The position numbers were made by a program, and so were the translations under genes. A DNA stretch of 64,000 nucleotides from Centroberyx gerrardi. Lineage: Eukaryota; Chordata; Actinopteri; Beryciformes; Berycidae. Where the stretch lies: the NCBI RefSeq assembly GCF_048128805.1, contig NC_136000.1, positions 16,548,354-16,612,353 of the forward strand, in the 5' to 3' direction. This document shows, one piece after another, positions 37,946-50,498 of this stretch (within the stretch, counting starts at the first letter, position 1; each line of letters opens with the position of its first letter). Under the pieces are notes generated by a model. It saw only the letters and a list, made by a program, of their open reading frames with translations. It was not told the DNA's origin and made no database searches.

Positions 37946-40900
37946 TACCTTCATAAACACTACTGTGTTTTCTGATGTACATTAGTTTTTATGTTTACTT
38001 TGTTTTCAAATATTTATTTAATTAAATGCCGTTTTCACAGGAGGATTGCTGATTTCAGTTTAATTTTCAGTTTTTTAAAAGGGCTAACTCTGCCGTTTTC
38101 TAAGCTAGGGTTCAAAAAACCGAGGCTGAAAATTATTTTTAGGACTTTTATCTAATTTCAGTTAGTTTGGAAGGCAGAGATTATTTGATTTCTTTTCAAG
38201 TTTCACATTTGAGTTTTTTTCATCTTAGTTTAGCAGAATATTTTTTCAGCGTATTTTAAAGGATAGTTTTACGTAATTGTTGCCAAATATCACATAGATG
38301 AAGAGAAATATAATAGAACATAATAGAATAGATGTTTCAGCAAATACTTCAATGTAGATAGCCTATTCCATCTGACTTTTATCAAATCACCGGTAGCCAT
38401 GCTTTGTAGGCACGTTTGTTCCTGTTTGATCTTTTTTCACATTGCGAAAGCATGCGGACAAATATCATAAATATACATTCTAATCTCCATAAACATCTAA
38501 TCTCCATAAACATCTCATCTTTATAAACATCTCATCTTTATAAAACATTTCAATATTACCTGTGTGTTGATTTCAAGTCCTTTCTGCCAAACGGCTGCCT
38601 CCATTCAGGTATTAGAGGAGGTTTGGTAGCAGGTTTGGTAATTCACTGCTCTCCTCTATTGTGCTGCCGCTGAAATCTACACGAGATGCCAAAATGGCTA
38701 ACAGCCTTTAACCCACCATGAATAAAGTAGCAGCTTAGATCTTCAGATGAGGACCTCCCACAACATACAGTAGTATGCAGCCTGAAATGTGACACCATAC
38801 CCCAGCCTCAGGAACAGAGAGCACGTGTGTTGTGCACGCATAGCACAAGAGAGATGAGAAGAAGGGTAGGCTATCTCACATTTCCATTTCTTTGTTCGTT
38901 CGCACATTTCCCCCTCTTTTTCCATTGTCATTTTCCTGCCATTGTCTTTCTTTTTCCATCATATTTTATCTAGGCCATTTATCCCTCTCTCAATCGGTCT
39001 CAATTGTCTTTGTCGTGTGCGCGCGCACATACGCACGCACATACACACACACACACACACACACAACCCTCCTTACTCCATTTACGGGATCCAGCAGTCC
39101 TACCTTCTGTCTGATGTGTGGACCGCTGCCAGGGATGGTCTCAGGACAATCCAGAAAATCACATGCGTTGACTCCCATCCCTATGTATTAGGGTTCTACC
39201 ACATAAAATAGCCTACTGGTTCACTCCTCACCGGAAATCTGACAGAAATGGCTACTGAGATGCGCGCTAGATCCGATGCCAGTGCCCTGGATTCTCTGGT
39301 CCGCGAGCCACCCATCGACGGTTACCGGGAGGACAAGTCTAATACAGCGTACACTGCGATTACTTTGATAAGAGCGAAAGCACCTGGATCCGCTCCCTAC
39401 CAGCAGGCTGCACCCACGTCATGCGCCAGTGGTCTGTAATTTGAGCAACACAGGGTCCACGTCTCACGGCTCCGACAGTGCGTTTGTCCTGTACACAAAC
39501 GTCACTTGTATAAATTTGTGGACAGGTAAGCTTAACCCTCATCCTACCCACTGGGGTACCCGCAGACCCCAGAGGTATACTTTTTGTCATATCGCACAGG
39601 TGCTTTATTCTATCATTCCAATTTTTCATGACTTTGTCAATCAATTTGTTCCTAATGACTTCATATCATTGTTTTCTGTTTCTGTTTTAATTAGTGCTTT
39701 TTGAAAAATACCAATGTATTAAAGCACCCAATTCCGCGTATGCAGTTTTAATAGATGGAACTATTTATTGAGTTCATGTTTGCCATGGGTCCTAATTTAA
39801 AGTATCACACACTATCAGGGGGGGTAGGGGCACTCTGTCAGTCATTTTGAAGGAGACAGACACAGATGCAGCAGACACAGATTTCCTCATGTGCTCTGTC
39901 GACAACCCTAAATACTGCTCTTCCTAAGGTAAGATGATGTTCAAAGTCAGAAATACAATACATAATTTAATTAACTATAACTTTCCTAAAATAATAATAA
40001 TCTGTTTTTTGTTTTTTTTCAAGTTAACATTTTGCTATGATGGTTGTTTCTTACAGTAGTTTATTCTTGGGGTCCTTGTATGTTAAAATATGTTGGTAGG
40101 ATAAGGGTTAAGGCAAAGCTTATCCCTTAAGGGCAGTTTTACCCAACTAAATGATTCCTCCCACTCCTTAGTCTTGCCATCCCACCCCCCCCACCCCCAG
40201 CTTCTGCCTGCCCAGCTTATTCAGTGTAATATTCTGTCCAGTTTGGTATTGAACCAAAGATGACAAACACAGTTACTAAGTTTCACAAGGGTTTATTCTC
40301 ATCACACAAAAGTTACAAGCACATTAGCAAACTCTGTTACTTTGTGAAGGCCAAATCCCCTAAGCCATCCCAGCCTCTCTTCCCTTCAAAGAGGGACCGT
40401 GGAAATACTCTCAGAAATTATTCCGCCTGCTGTCCAAAAGCTTGGGCCAGAGGGAATCTGAATCTGCCTTTATCACAGGCCCGAGTAATCTGAGGAGTAT
40501 CCAGCAGAGGAGAGGACTCACTTACACACACAGTCACACACAAAGATAAACTCTCACCAAACTGCCTACTGCTTTCCCTCAAGAGCTAGGTCAGGGCCAT
40601 CCCACATCTTTCACTATCAGACTCCTCCTCTGTTGGCTCTAACACTTGCATAGATCACACGTGATTCTAATCAGAATCACATGGTGTGTCGCTATCAAGA
40701 CTTAGACCGGCCAAAGACAACTCTTCTACCTCAGCAGCATTTGTATTACTCTGGAGTCATTCAGTTTCTCCTGACCCACAATAACCTCATCTCCCCCCTA
40801 ATCTGCTTCTTTCATTTTGCATGTAGCCGTCTTCTCCTTGCCCATCTGGACACTCTCTCAAACACAGGGATCTCAGAATCCATAACCTACATTCCTGCGC

Positions 40901-43796
40901 CAGAAAATAACCTCCATCAGTAGAAAACACAATGAAATAGTCATGAAACAACTCTGAAGGACTAGACACTAACTCTATAGTTAACTCCCTGTAGAATGTG
41001 TAAAGCAAGGAGAACTTGTGAAAACTGGTGATTACAGATGTCCGTCTTCCTGGCTTCCGAGAATATGGACACAAAGTCTATTCTGATAGTGTTCCTCTCG
41101 TGTGTTACATAGTTACATAGTGATTGTCCCCTGTGGAAAGAGATTAGTGCCAGTGCAGAGATGGTATTGTCATGCTCAGCTGAATTTTTAAAAAAAAAAG
41201 GATTTGTTGAATGAATTCATTTGAAAATTGAATTTGTAAGGCACAATTTAAAATTGAATACAACGGCGTGAAAGTGAATTTGATTGGCACTGAATTTAAC
41301 TGTAACTGTCAGTTTTCTTAATTTTTTCAGATTCAGCTTCCTGAGAAACACATCCAGGCACAACGGGCTTCCCCCTGAGTGTCGACTGGAAGGTACTACC
41401 CCCTCTGAGGCTGCCAACATCGAGCCCGCCCCACTCTTCCCTCAGCCAGCCACAAGCCATGTGGCACTGTGCTGCAAATCTCCACAGCCAATAATTGAGC
41501 CTTATTCTCCCCATGTAGAGAAAGAGTTGCAAATTGTGCCCTAGCTACTAGACTTTGGCTGCATAGAATGTGCAATACATCAGTTTGCTACCTTGAAGAC
41601 AGTTAGGATTCTATTTTTGTGACACCGCATAACGGATTGTGGGGCTTTGCACCAGCAAAGTGGCATTTTCGTTGAACGCGCACAGGTTTTTTTGACACCT
41701 CATCTCCAAATTATAAAGACGAGCAGATGTCACTAAATTCACGGTGAGAAATATCCCAGAACACGAGCTTCAGAGAATGTAAACACTTCTACTTCTTCTG
41801 TTATTACTTTCCTGTTAACAAAGCATGCCACTGCCGTCTAGTGTTTCAGTGGTCTACGCACACAATCACCGATGGCAGAACCAGAAATGCTCGCACCGCC
41901 GTAGGCATCTACGCTGTTGCTACGGCAGCAATTCAACGCAGAAGTATAATTTTCCCTTAAGGGGTGTGTCAGTAATGATTAAGCAGCGCTGTGCAGTTTT
42001 GGTGTCAAGGATTACGGGGATTTGCGCTTGCATCGGCCACCTGCTCAGACCATGTCAAAAGCGCAAGGTGCAAAGCACAAGTGAGTTCTATGCTATTTTC
42101 GTGGCTTTACCAAGCGATGTGCACATGAACAGATCCTATTCAAAGCTTAACAACCCTTTTTGTGGATGATATGTTGGCCAATTTAACTTTGATATAATTC
42201 CCTCAAGCAGGAAAAACATAATATACATTTTTCATTCTAACACATGTGGCTGTGGTGTGAATGTCATCCAACATAGAACTGTCAGTTCTCAGTGGGGATT
42301 GTGGAGGCGGCTGCATCCTCTATAGATGTCAGGAACTGGCTGGTGGATGCTTCCCTCAGGTAGCCAAACTGTCCCTGCAGTTTGCCGGCAACTTTTGTTT
42401 GGCTCTTTGCCTAATATCTGTCGTGCGGCATTGAGAATATTCAATATGTAAATTGAATATCATCAATAAACTGGAGAAAAGTTACTGTCCTCTACTAGTC
42501 ACTCTCTGGTTCCTCCCGTCAGTTTAATCTGGTTTTGGAAGGTCACCGTTATGGCTGGTGAATGTGAACCTAACCTGTTAATGATGAAATTGTCAGTTAT
42601 TAATTTGCCCACCTGGCAGTGCAATGCCCAGAAAAGAAAGACTTAAGAGACAGAAAGTGAGGGAGCAACAGCTAGGGGTGGGAAGACCAATTCTTTAAAC
42701 TAAATCGATTCTGTCAGGCTGTCCGACAGTAGTGAATCCATTGTAGGTACAATCCCTCAGCCGTCCTGAAAACTACAGTTTCCTATGTAAAGAACTACAA
42801 CTGTGTTAACCCCTCTGAACACCCAAAACCGTGCCCTGATAGGCTGCCAGTCATTTCACACCTAGGTGTGAAATCACCTATCTTAAAAACCAAGTGCTGC
42901 CATTGTTCTGGGGCTCTCTCTCTCTCTCTTCTTACTGCTGGTGGTCCAGAGGGACTGGTGTCCCTTCTCCTGCAGGCCCGAGGCCTGCACTGTCTCCTGT
43001 CTGCTCCAAAACAAAGTGAATATGCGCAGCCTACCCTCTCTTCCCTGTAGAAGCAAACTGTGGATGTGAAAGGAACTTTCCCCTGCTAAGAAAGCAGAAG
43101 GACCAGAACCAGGACAGAACCAGAGGCCTACACCAAAAGCCTATGACGTGCTGAGAAGCACACAAAACTCTCTCTCTCTTTCCCTCCACACGCGACAGAC
43201 GTGGCGAACAGAGAGAAATACAGCTGGATCACCGACCCAGACATCAGGACGCAACGGAACAATCTTTTTCCAAGCCAGAGTTTGAAACTGCAAGCTTCGA
43301 ACCGCGCACAACGTGACAAACAAAGGACTCCAAGTAAGACTGTAACAACTGGGCATATAGCGTAGCAACAGCATTAGGAAGACAACAGATATATATTCAA
43401 TGAAGTGAATGTTAACTGTTTGCTAATGTTAAATTGTTGAGATACATTGCATTTACCAACTGTTGGTCTGTTAACACCAAATAGCCATCCCACATGTTAG
43501 ATAGGATAAATGCACAAACTTAGGGTTTGCATGTATTTTACCTCCACTAACATGATCTAACTTTATGATCTCATAATATCAAAGAATATATCGTTATTCT
43601 CATATTCCATTGTTAGATAGGATACCTGAATTTTCATTCATTCAGTTCACTAACTCCATTTAGGCCTACACAGCTTTCCCTCCATCTAGGCCTATGGTGT
43701 ATTACCCTTTGTTCCCCTCTCTCACAAAGGACAAGCACCTGGCCATGTGGCCAGCATGTTCACATGGCAACTTCACCCGTGTTTCAATTGCCATGG

Positions 43797-43853
43797 GGGT
43801 GAGTAGATAATGACTGAATTTTCATTTTTGGTTAAACTATTCCTTTAAAGCAG
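43797..43853 (-). repeat. Dispersed fish repeat, terminus only
   Basis: Reads GGGTGAGTAGATAATGACTG then TTTTCATTTTTGGTTAAACT and ATTCCTTTAAAG, the same terminus as the copies at 3915 and 51971. Confidence 0.5.
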
Positions 43854-46449
43854 TGCACTGTGCGCCACAGGCAGGGCTCTGACAATTTGGTGATGGAGGA
43901 GAACAGTCCAGAGCAGTTTGCCACAAAAGCTTCTACCAAGAGGAAACTGATGTCCTTGTGCAGAGGTGCAGAATATCCAAGAGTGAATATACGGCACTTT
44001 AAGTAAGTCGTCAAAGGCAGATGATATTAAATTATCTTCAGAGGAGATAACATATTTGGTTAACATGTTGCTCTGGTTCTAGGAGAACCATTGGCGAATG
44101 TAAGAAACGGTTCAATGATATGTCATGGCTCCTGCGATCAGAAATGGAATCAAAGCCCTGCTCCTGGCATAAAAAGTTGGGGTCGAAGCCCACGGAGAAC
44201 AAATGGCCCTGCAGCGGGGCTTATCTTGTAACTCAAAGGAGGTTTTATGGACCCTGAAATGGTCTGGGACAATCCTGCAGATTTTATGGCCCTTGGGTCT
44301 GTGGCAGGGTGGACTGGAGTTCATCCTAAGTTCGCCCTGACCTGGTTTTGGATGTTTCTGTAAAGAACATCAGCCTGGAGGTCCGAGAAGCGGATGGTCA
44401 TCTGAGGTTCAATATAACCTCATCCCTGTGGGGGTGAACCAGAATGAGTCCAACTTGTCCAAGGTGTCCTGTTATGAACATTATCTAGGCAGAAGATGTT
44501 ATCGTGACAACTTAAGCAGGTGTAAACAGCAAGAGGAATGTGGACAACTGGTGGTGTGGTGTTGGTTGAAATATGTGTCTTTAGTGATCGGTTGTGTATG
44601 AGTTAAAATCCAGAGTATTTTAGGTATATAATGGGAAGGCTAGATTGCAGTAGATAGAGCTTGGTCAGAGTGCTACTCGAAGTGCTGCTGGTTTGTTGCC
44701 AAATACATGTTTCCTTCTGTTTGTTCCTTAATTTTTCATTTTCCTTGTTTTTCTTTTCTGTATTTTTACATTTTTATTAAATTTTTGAAAGGCACTTCTG
44801 GTCCCGCCTCACACCTCTTCTTGGTCTCTGTAAGTTTTTCTTTCTTTTTTAAATGCCCTCCTTTCCATGAGTTTGTCATTAATAGGGTGTACACACAGGA
44901 ATGTTCATGAGGGGTGGTTGGTTAGGGATTAGGTCACGGCAAAAGCAAACTAGTAATAATAAATACCCTGAATTGTTACCCATAATTCGAAACCTTATCA
45001 GCAGTGTCAGAGAAAAGAGTCCATCTGGGTTGGTTTGGCAATAAGAATATAACTTGTAAGTGCTCAATAATATTTAAGCTGTTGACGAGGTTTAAGGGAT
45101 GGCCTTCCTTTAAACAGGCTTTAAACAAGCCATGGACCACAAAGCTAGTACACTAGTACGATTACTTGGGAACCTCTTAAACCGATCAAAGCAATGCTGA
45201 CCTGGTCACACTGTCTAAAAAACTGGTGTGTTTTCATACAGGGCTACTTTAGATTTTGAGATGCTTGACACCAGTGACATTCTTATGTCAATATGTGTTA
45301 GATCACAATGTGAGGAACACAATGGAAAAGCGCTTGTGGTTGGAGTGGCCCCACAATTGGCAGCCTTGGGGGAGGTGGTTATATGGCATGCCCTTTTGTC
45401 ATTTTTACCCTATGCAGCAGTCACTAAAATTACCAGACACTAGTTAATAGCTACTAGCAACAGCGGAATAGTGACAAGTAAAAATTAGAATAGGAACTAG
45501 TGATTAATAAATAGTTACCAGTGAATGTTGTGGGCTTATATAAATTACTTGTGTTGCTGTCGAAACGTTGGTTTTGTAAACAATAAAGAATTCTGCATCG
45601 GAGCTATGGGAGAGCGGCTACAATTTTTTACTTAGAATTTTTATTCCTGGGGGGGGCAGCACCCTGCTACTACTGGTGTGCGTTTCAATCTACTTTCATT
45701 ATATAAATTACTTAACATTGCGTTTGGAAGGCTTGAATCCAGTAAATAGATGTACTGATATTCACAAATGCAACATAACATGACACATAAATAACATGCA
45801 AATAACGGAGAGACATTTGCATTTGTGGAAACTGTGAAATCCAATATTAAAAGTATTGAGAACATTGAATACAAGACATTTGAATACAAATTTGGATTTA
45901 TTTTTGCAAATGTCATTCAAGTTATTTGCACATTTCACAACAATCTTCCCATGCATTCACAAATGTTGGATCATAATTCCAAATAATGGTCTAATAATTT
46001 ACTGATTTGAGACAAGCCTACAAACTTGAATACCAATTTGTAAAGATGACGTTACACATTTACAAATCTGAGTGCACATTCACAGCTTGTGATGTATATT
46101 CACAAGTCTGAGTACATATTTTCAAATATGACACCACACATTTGCATAATAACGTAATTTGGCTTTATACACCCCATAATGGACGAAGCGTGTAGAACCT
46201 GCACACTATGCTCCAATGGTACCTTTATTTAATAGAATTACACAGACGTTTCAATGCCACTGGGTCTTCATCAGGTATCCAAACATCCCATCTAAACACC
46301 CCAGTCTCTTCGCTCGTTCTCAGGAACAGAAAACTCTGACCCCTGACAGGTAATGTAGTAAGTTATTAACCAGGTATAGGTGATTACTACACAGTCACAG
46401 TGACCTGATTTATCTGAGGGCTTCATGATGCCTCTGAAGCTGTGGCAGG

Positions 46450-46596
46450 GGCGTGGTGGCCCAGTTGGTTGAGACGTGTACCATGTCCTGGATTTGAGTA
46501 CAGCCTGGGACCTTTGACACGTCATCAAATCACCCTCTCTACCAATCTTTCCTGTCTTTCTTCATTGTGACTATCAAATAAAGGCAAAAAAAAAAA
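46450..46596 (+). mobile_element. tRNA-derived SINE, plus orientation
   Basis: A box A-like TGGCCCAGTTGGTTGAGAC and box B-like GGATTTGAGTAC start the element. The tail is CTATCAAATAAAGGCAAAAA plus poly(A). Fish tRNA-derived SINEs have this layout. A second copy lies inverted at 56450-56608. Confidence 0.7.
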
Positions 46597-46691
46597 TCCT
46601 TTTAAAAAAAAATGCTTTTTTGTACAATAGAGGAGTGAAAACTGTAAATGCAAATCGAGAACAAATCAATAACCCAAACAGAAAAACAATC

Positions 46692-46697
46692 TTTATT
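46692..46697 (-). terminator. cfap161: Polyadenylation signal of cfap161 (AATAAA)
   Basis: A canonical AATAAA on the minus strand, 77 bases past the stop codon, which is a normal distance for a short 3' UTR. Confidence 0.6.
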
Positions 46698-46774
46698 TTA
46701 AAAAGTGTTGTTGTTAATGATGGTGTTGTATCCCTGTGCCCTTTTGTACTTGTCTGAGTGGATTGTTTTTGGGC

Positions 46775-46961
46775 TTACAAGCCAGTGTCTGCCTGTGTGA
46801 GCTCAGTGGCTTTGGCCGCTGATTGTGGGCGGTCGAGAAGTAAAAGCCCTTCCCCTGCAGGGTCAGAGGTGGATAGCACCCAGTGGTTGTTGTCCTTCTC
46901 AGCTTTGTGGGAGTCCAAGAAGGTGTGGGCCGTCACCTCATACTCATTGCCATATGTGGTC
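46775..46961 (-). CDS. cfap161: cfap161 last coding exon
   Basis: 187 bp ending in TAA at 46775-46777. Encodes TTYGNEYEVTAHTFLDSHK, NHWVLSTSDPAGEG and a short tail ending TQADTGL. Confidence 0.92.
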
Positions 46962-49900
46962 CTGCAGAGACAAGAGTGTTACCCGCAGCACTGTAGAGGG
47001 CTTTTAGGCAACGTACTGTAACGTATCCTCTGGCAGCCATAGTGGAGGTCCTCAGCTCTTGGGCAACAGTGGCTGTCAACAGCTGATTTTGTTTCTAAAT
47101 GTACAACTTGCCCCTCTCAACAGAACTGAATAGGCATGGTTAATGTCTATGCCGTTTTTGACTGAGAACTGATCATTTCGCCACTGATACATCTAATCGA
47201 TTGTAAACAAATCTGATTTGCGAACTAGGTAAATCTATTAGAAGCTAGCATTAGTAGTGGTGAGCAGTGGCCAAACCAGGCGTTTGTTCAGGTTTGCTGA
47301 GCTGACTCTTCTCAAGCAGCAACTGCTTTGAGGAGACTGGGAGTAGATAGTTTCCTGATATGGAAACAAATCTACCTTATCGGACAATTCACTTTTACTT
47401 ATAACATTGCTGAATTGACCCACACCTACACCACAACAATCTTTCTCAGGTATCTCTCTATCTTTTTCTAGCCCAGGTTTTTATGAATTTTGCCATTATT
47501 TGCACACAGCCAATTCTCCAGTGGACCTCCGTGATGGCGTCAGACATGGTTGCTAAGAGATAACTGCAAAGCCTCTGTATTGCATACAGCATGGCAATAT
47601 GTGCCACTTTGTTTGAGGTTATTTTAAATGGAAAGAGGAAGTTACCAAAGGACTTGATCGCCCAGAACAGCCAGAGCCTGGTTTGTCTTGCAGTGCATGA
47701 TAAGCACCATAACATTTGCCTGTAGGGGTATAAACAAGGAAGTACATGTTAAAATAACCAACCCCATACATGTTTACATGTGAATTTTGAATGCAATACA
47801 ATAAAACAAACAACACTCTGTGAGCACTGTGCATATTATTACCATGGCCTCTTCCCTAAAAAGGAAACGTTTTGGGTACACCAAATCTATGCTATTCTAA
47901 CTATTTATTCCAGTAAAAAGTGGAAAATACCAGTGTTGATACATATTGGTGTAACCAGTTTTTAACTATAGAGATAAAATATTTTCAGGTTGTAATAGTA
48001 TAGTAGCTAGCTACTCTAGTGACTAGGAGTGACAGGTGAAACGGTCAGCCAGGGAGCCAGGGAGTAGACTTACGGGAACAGGTCGACCCTCATATTCAAG
48101 CCTCTCCTGGGGGTCAAAGTGCACAATCTTCCACCACGACACAAAAGAACGATCCTCATCCAAACTCACTTCCTGGAGGCGGGACTTCTTCGCGCACTTC
48201 AGATGAAGTCACAATAGTTTCAGATTGACAGGATGGCAAAGATAGAAAATGAAAAACTTAAATGTTGCATTCTACTTTTGACCTTTCCATGGATATAAAC
48301 AGCATTGTCAAATAACTTGCAACACTTTTCCTTGCTTACGTCACACTTTGATTTACAACCAAATGCACATTTATGCACTAAATTATGATAAGTGTGCGCC
48401 TAAGTTTTTTGCAGAAGCTTTGTTACACACGCATGATCACTTGGTGATTACTAGGTAAATTCTCATTGTTCGTCTTTAATAAATGATGAATGTCAATCTC
48501 GATCTACCTTCTGAAAAGTCCGCAGGTCGCTGGTCAAATAAAGCTGAGGGGAGAGGGAAAAATATACACAACCATACTGAGAGGTGACACGCTGACGATG
48601 TGATTCATTTAAGCAATAAGTCAATGCAAAGTGAACCCTCTTTGCAGTTCAAAAATCAGTGTAAACACAGCCTTGTTGGCTTATTGCTTTAATTAAATGG
48701 CTGTAAAACACAACTGTAATAAAAAGAGAACACACGCTCAATAAGTATTTTTAGTAAACGGCAATAATATTTATAATTAAATGTTACTCTTCTGTTACTG
48801 TAATTGTGTGTTTGCAAACTTTAGTTAAACATCTTGGTTGCTAAGCAACTCAGCCAATCAGAACTGACAACTGAAACTTTCTGTTTTATAAATAGGCACT
48901 GACATAGCAGACATGGTTGAAGAGCAAAGTTGCCAATTTAATATATCAGGCAGTTTGTGTCGAACTCTGGAACATTTCATTCTGTGTCTGTATGACTAAG
49001 TGTGTGTGTGTGTGTGTGTGCGTGTGTGTAGTGAGGTTACTCACTCCTCCAGCAAAGCCACTTCTTGTTTTCAGCGCAAAACTTTGCTCATAACGTAGAG
49101 CCGATCCCTCAGGACTACCATCTACACTAAACACAGACAAGCGGTGTTACAGCTTACATCTGTGTGTGTCTACGTGTGAATAAAACTAGTAAACTACCAT
49201 GTGTGATGGTGGTGTGGTTGTGTTTGTATGTGTATGTGTGTGTGTACCTGGTGATGATAAAGGCAGTGCGTGTGCAGGGCTGCACACTTCTTCCTGCACT
49301 GACTCCACACGGGGCTTGAATGACAGGGTGAGGAGCCTTTGTCAAACTGTTGATGTCTGCGTTAATGCTGACTGCAGTGCACTCCCTACTCGGCCCTCCC
49401 ATATTCACCAACATCACAACATCTCCGAAGCGCAATCCACCATCCTTGGACACGGAGAGATTCACCTGCACACAGTACCACACACCAGAATTATCACTGT
49501 CATCATCTCAATATTATTCATCATCATCATCATCATCACCATCCCCCTCATTATGATGATATTATTGTTGTGGTGTTGTTGAATAGTGTCACCCATTTTA
49601 CCTGGCTCAAAATGTTCTGTTTGAGGAAGGCTACTTTCTGGACAGTGAGCTCACCCCTCTCTTTTCTCTCCAGAAACTCTTTCAGTGCATCCTTAGGAAA
49701 GAAACATCACCATGAAAAATATGTATAGGTACTTCAAAATCTCTCCGCCGGTCAAAACTGCCAGTAGAATAAGTAATAACAACTTAAACACTGATCATTG
49801 CATCATCAGCCTTTTCAATAAGCCCATTCATTTTGTCAGTATAACCAAACCACTGACTAACAGTAACAAAATCAAGGTAATGCTACAACCAACCATATGA

Positions 49901-50498
49901 TATTGATTTGTAACATATGTCTAGTTTTCATGTGATAGATTACAGCGCATAAAACCTTGTGGGACTAGTTGCATAAAGACGTGGGTTATAGCTGTAGGTG
50001 GAGCAACAGTGATAGCAATAGCATAGTCATTTTTCAGCCGAGAAAAAGTGAGTCACACAGCCCTTACTGGAATATCTTGTGACTGCTTTGCATTATGTTA
50101 CGGTTTACTGGGGATATCGGATTTGCATTTGGTATCTCTGTGGTTTCTATGATGGATGTCTCCCTGTGTGATTACTGAATGTCGGTGCAAAATAGTGGGT
50201 CTAAAAAGAAGCCGTTGCTCCACTGGTGTTTAGGGTAAATATTCTACTCTCAAACTGCACTTGAAATATCTCAACATGAGTCATCTACGTTTGGTCAGTT
50301 ACCCACGGGAAGAGGAAAAATACACCACCAAACAACACAATGGACACAGAAATAGAAATACGGTAAGCTAGGCTACATCGCCAGTAGCTGGAAAATGTGA
50401 CTCAACTGGTCATTTTTAAAACAAACCTCTTCCAGGCGTAGGTCCTCGTTCCAGTTTCCGACTCGCACGCTTGGGCAGTAAGTTCTCACATGAGTCAT
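46775..50498 (-). CDS. cfap161: Cilia- and flagella-associated protein 161, complete
   Basis: CFAP161 (human C15orf26) is a microtubule inner protein bound inside the doublet microtubules of motile cilia and sperm flagella. Coding exons on the minus strand: 50427-50498, 49602-49691, 49248-49465, 49045-49126, 48508-48543, 48074-48196, 47646-47719, 46775-46961. They total 882 bp and 293 residues (human about 301), and every phase agrees. Recognisable blocks are VRVGNWNEDLRLEE at the N-terminus, GDVVMLVN, ERLEYEGRPVP, the block with HCKTNQALAV, YGNEYEVTAHTFLDSHKAEK and NHWVLSTSDP. The gene has its own upstream X-box, as expected for a gene under RFX control. Its start lies 780 bp below the cers3 stop on the same strand. 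Confidence 0.93.
47646..47719 (-). CDS. cfap161: cfap161 exon 7
   Basis: 74 bp, ANVMVLIMHCKTNQALAVLG then DQVL. The acceptor is CTACAG and the donor GTAACT; ends in phase 2, so a tryptophan codon is split across the junction. Confidence 0.9.
48074..48196 (-). CDS. cfap161: cfap161 exon 6
   Basis: 41 codons from CAKKSRLQEVSLDEDRSFVS to ERLEYEGRPVP. The donor is GTAAGT at 48068-48073; phase 0. Confidence 0.91.
48508..48543 (-). CDS. cfap161: cfap161 exon 5 (36 bp)
   Basis: A 12-codon exon, LYLTSDLRTFQK, matching LYLSSDHRTLLK in mammals. The acceptor is CCCCTCAG and the donor GTAGAT. Too short for ordinary open-frame detection. Confidence 0.88.
48996..49029 (+). repeat. (GT)n microsatellite in cfap161 intron 4
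   Basis: Interrupted GT repeat about 15 bp past the donor of cfap161 exon 4. Confidence 0.92.
49045..49126 (-). CDS. cfap161: cfap161 exon 4
   Basis: 82 bp, VDGSPEGSALRYEQSFALK to GFAGG, with LRYEQSF matching LRYGQDF in mammals. The donor is a perfect GTGAGT. Confidence 0.9.
49248..49465 (-). CDS. cfap161: cfap161 exon 3
   Basis: 218 bp, VNLSVSKDGGLRFGDVVMLV to RTAFIIT. It includes PCGVSAGRSVQP, matching the PCGLSA block of the family. The donor GTACAC opens a CA/GT-rich stretch; ends in phase 2. Confidence 0.91.
49602..49691 (-). CDS. cfap161: cfap161 exon 2
   Basis: 30 codons, charged and helical: DALKEFLERKERGELTVQK onward to LKQNILSQ. The acceptor is CTAAG and the donor GTAAAA; phase 0 on both sides. 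Confidence 0.9.
50427..50498 (-). CDS. cfap161: cfap161 exon 1
   Basis: 24 codons from the ATG at 50496-50498: MTHVRTYCPSVRVGNWNED then LRLEE. The donor is GTTTGT. The GNWNED..LEE motif is the conserved N-terminus of CFAP161. Confidence 0.92.

Larger units (their letters stand above)
37460..46774. other. Intergenic region between slc5a7-like and cfap161
   Basis: About 9.3 kb without a supportable gene. It contains CA repeats (37897-37943, 39041-39065), a repeat terminus at 43797-43853, GAAACG-type dispersed-repeat pieces near 45550-45600 and 46190-46280, and a tRNA-derived SINE at 46450-46596. The slc5a7-like promoter must lie at its low end, but I see no clear core element. Frames such as 39248-39439 and 41825-42169 have no recognisable family. 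Confidence 0.65.

Noticed and set aside
39248-39439. 63-codon plus-strand frame with normal-looking composition
   Set aside because: No recognisable family, no matching exon or splice partner nearby; chance frame in a slightly GC-richer patch.
41825-42169. 114-codon plus-strand frame
   Set aside because: The underlying sequence looks like a dispersed fish repeat and the peptide matches no family I know.
42700-43340. Possible LTR or retroelement leader (CT-rich run, GGACTCCAAGTAAGAC-like end)
   Set aside because: No paired LTR, primer-binding site or pol fragment could be seen nearby; left as unassigned intergenic DNA.
46450-46530. tRNA gene suggested by A and B box motifs
   Set aside because: No cloverleaf with a matching acceptor stem; the tail and second copy show it is a SINE.
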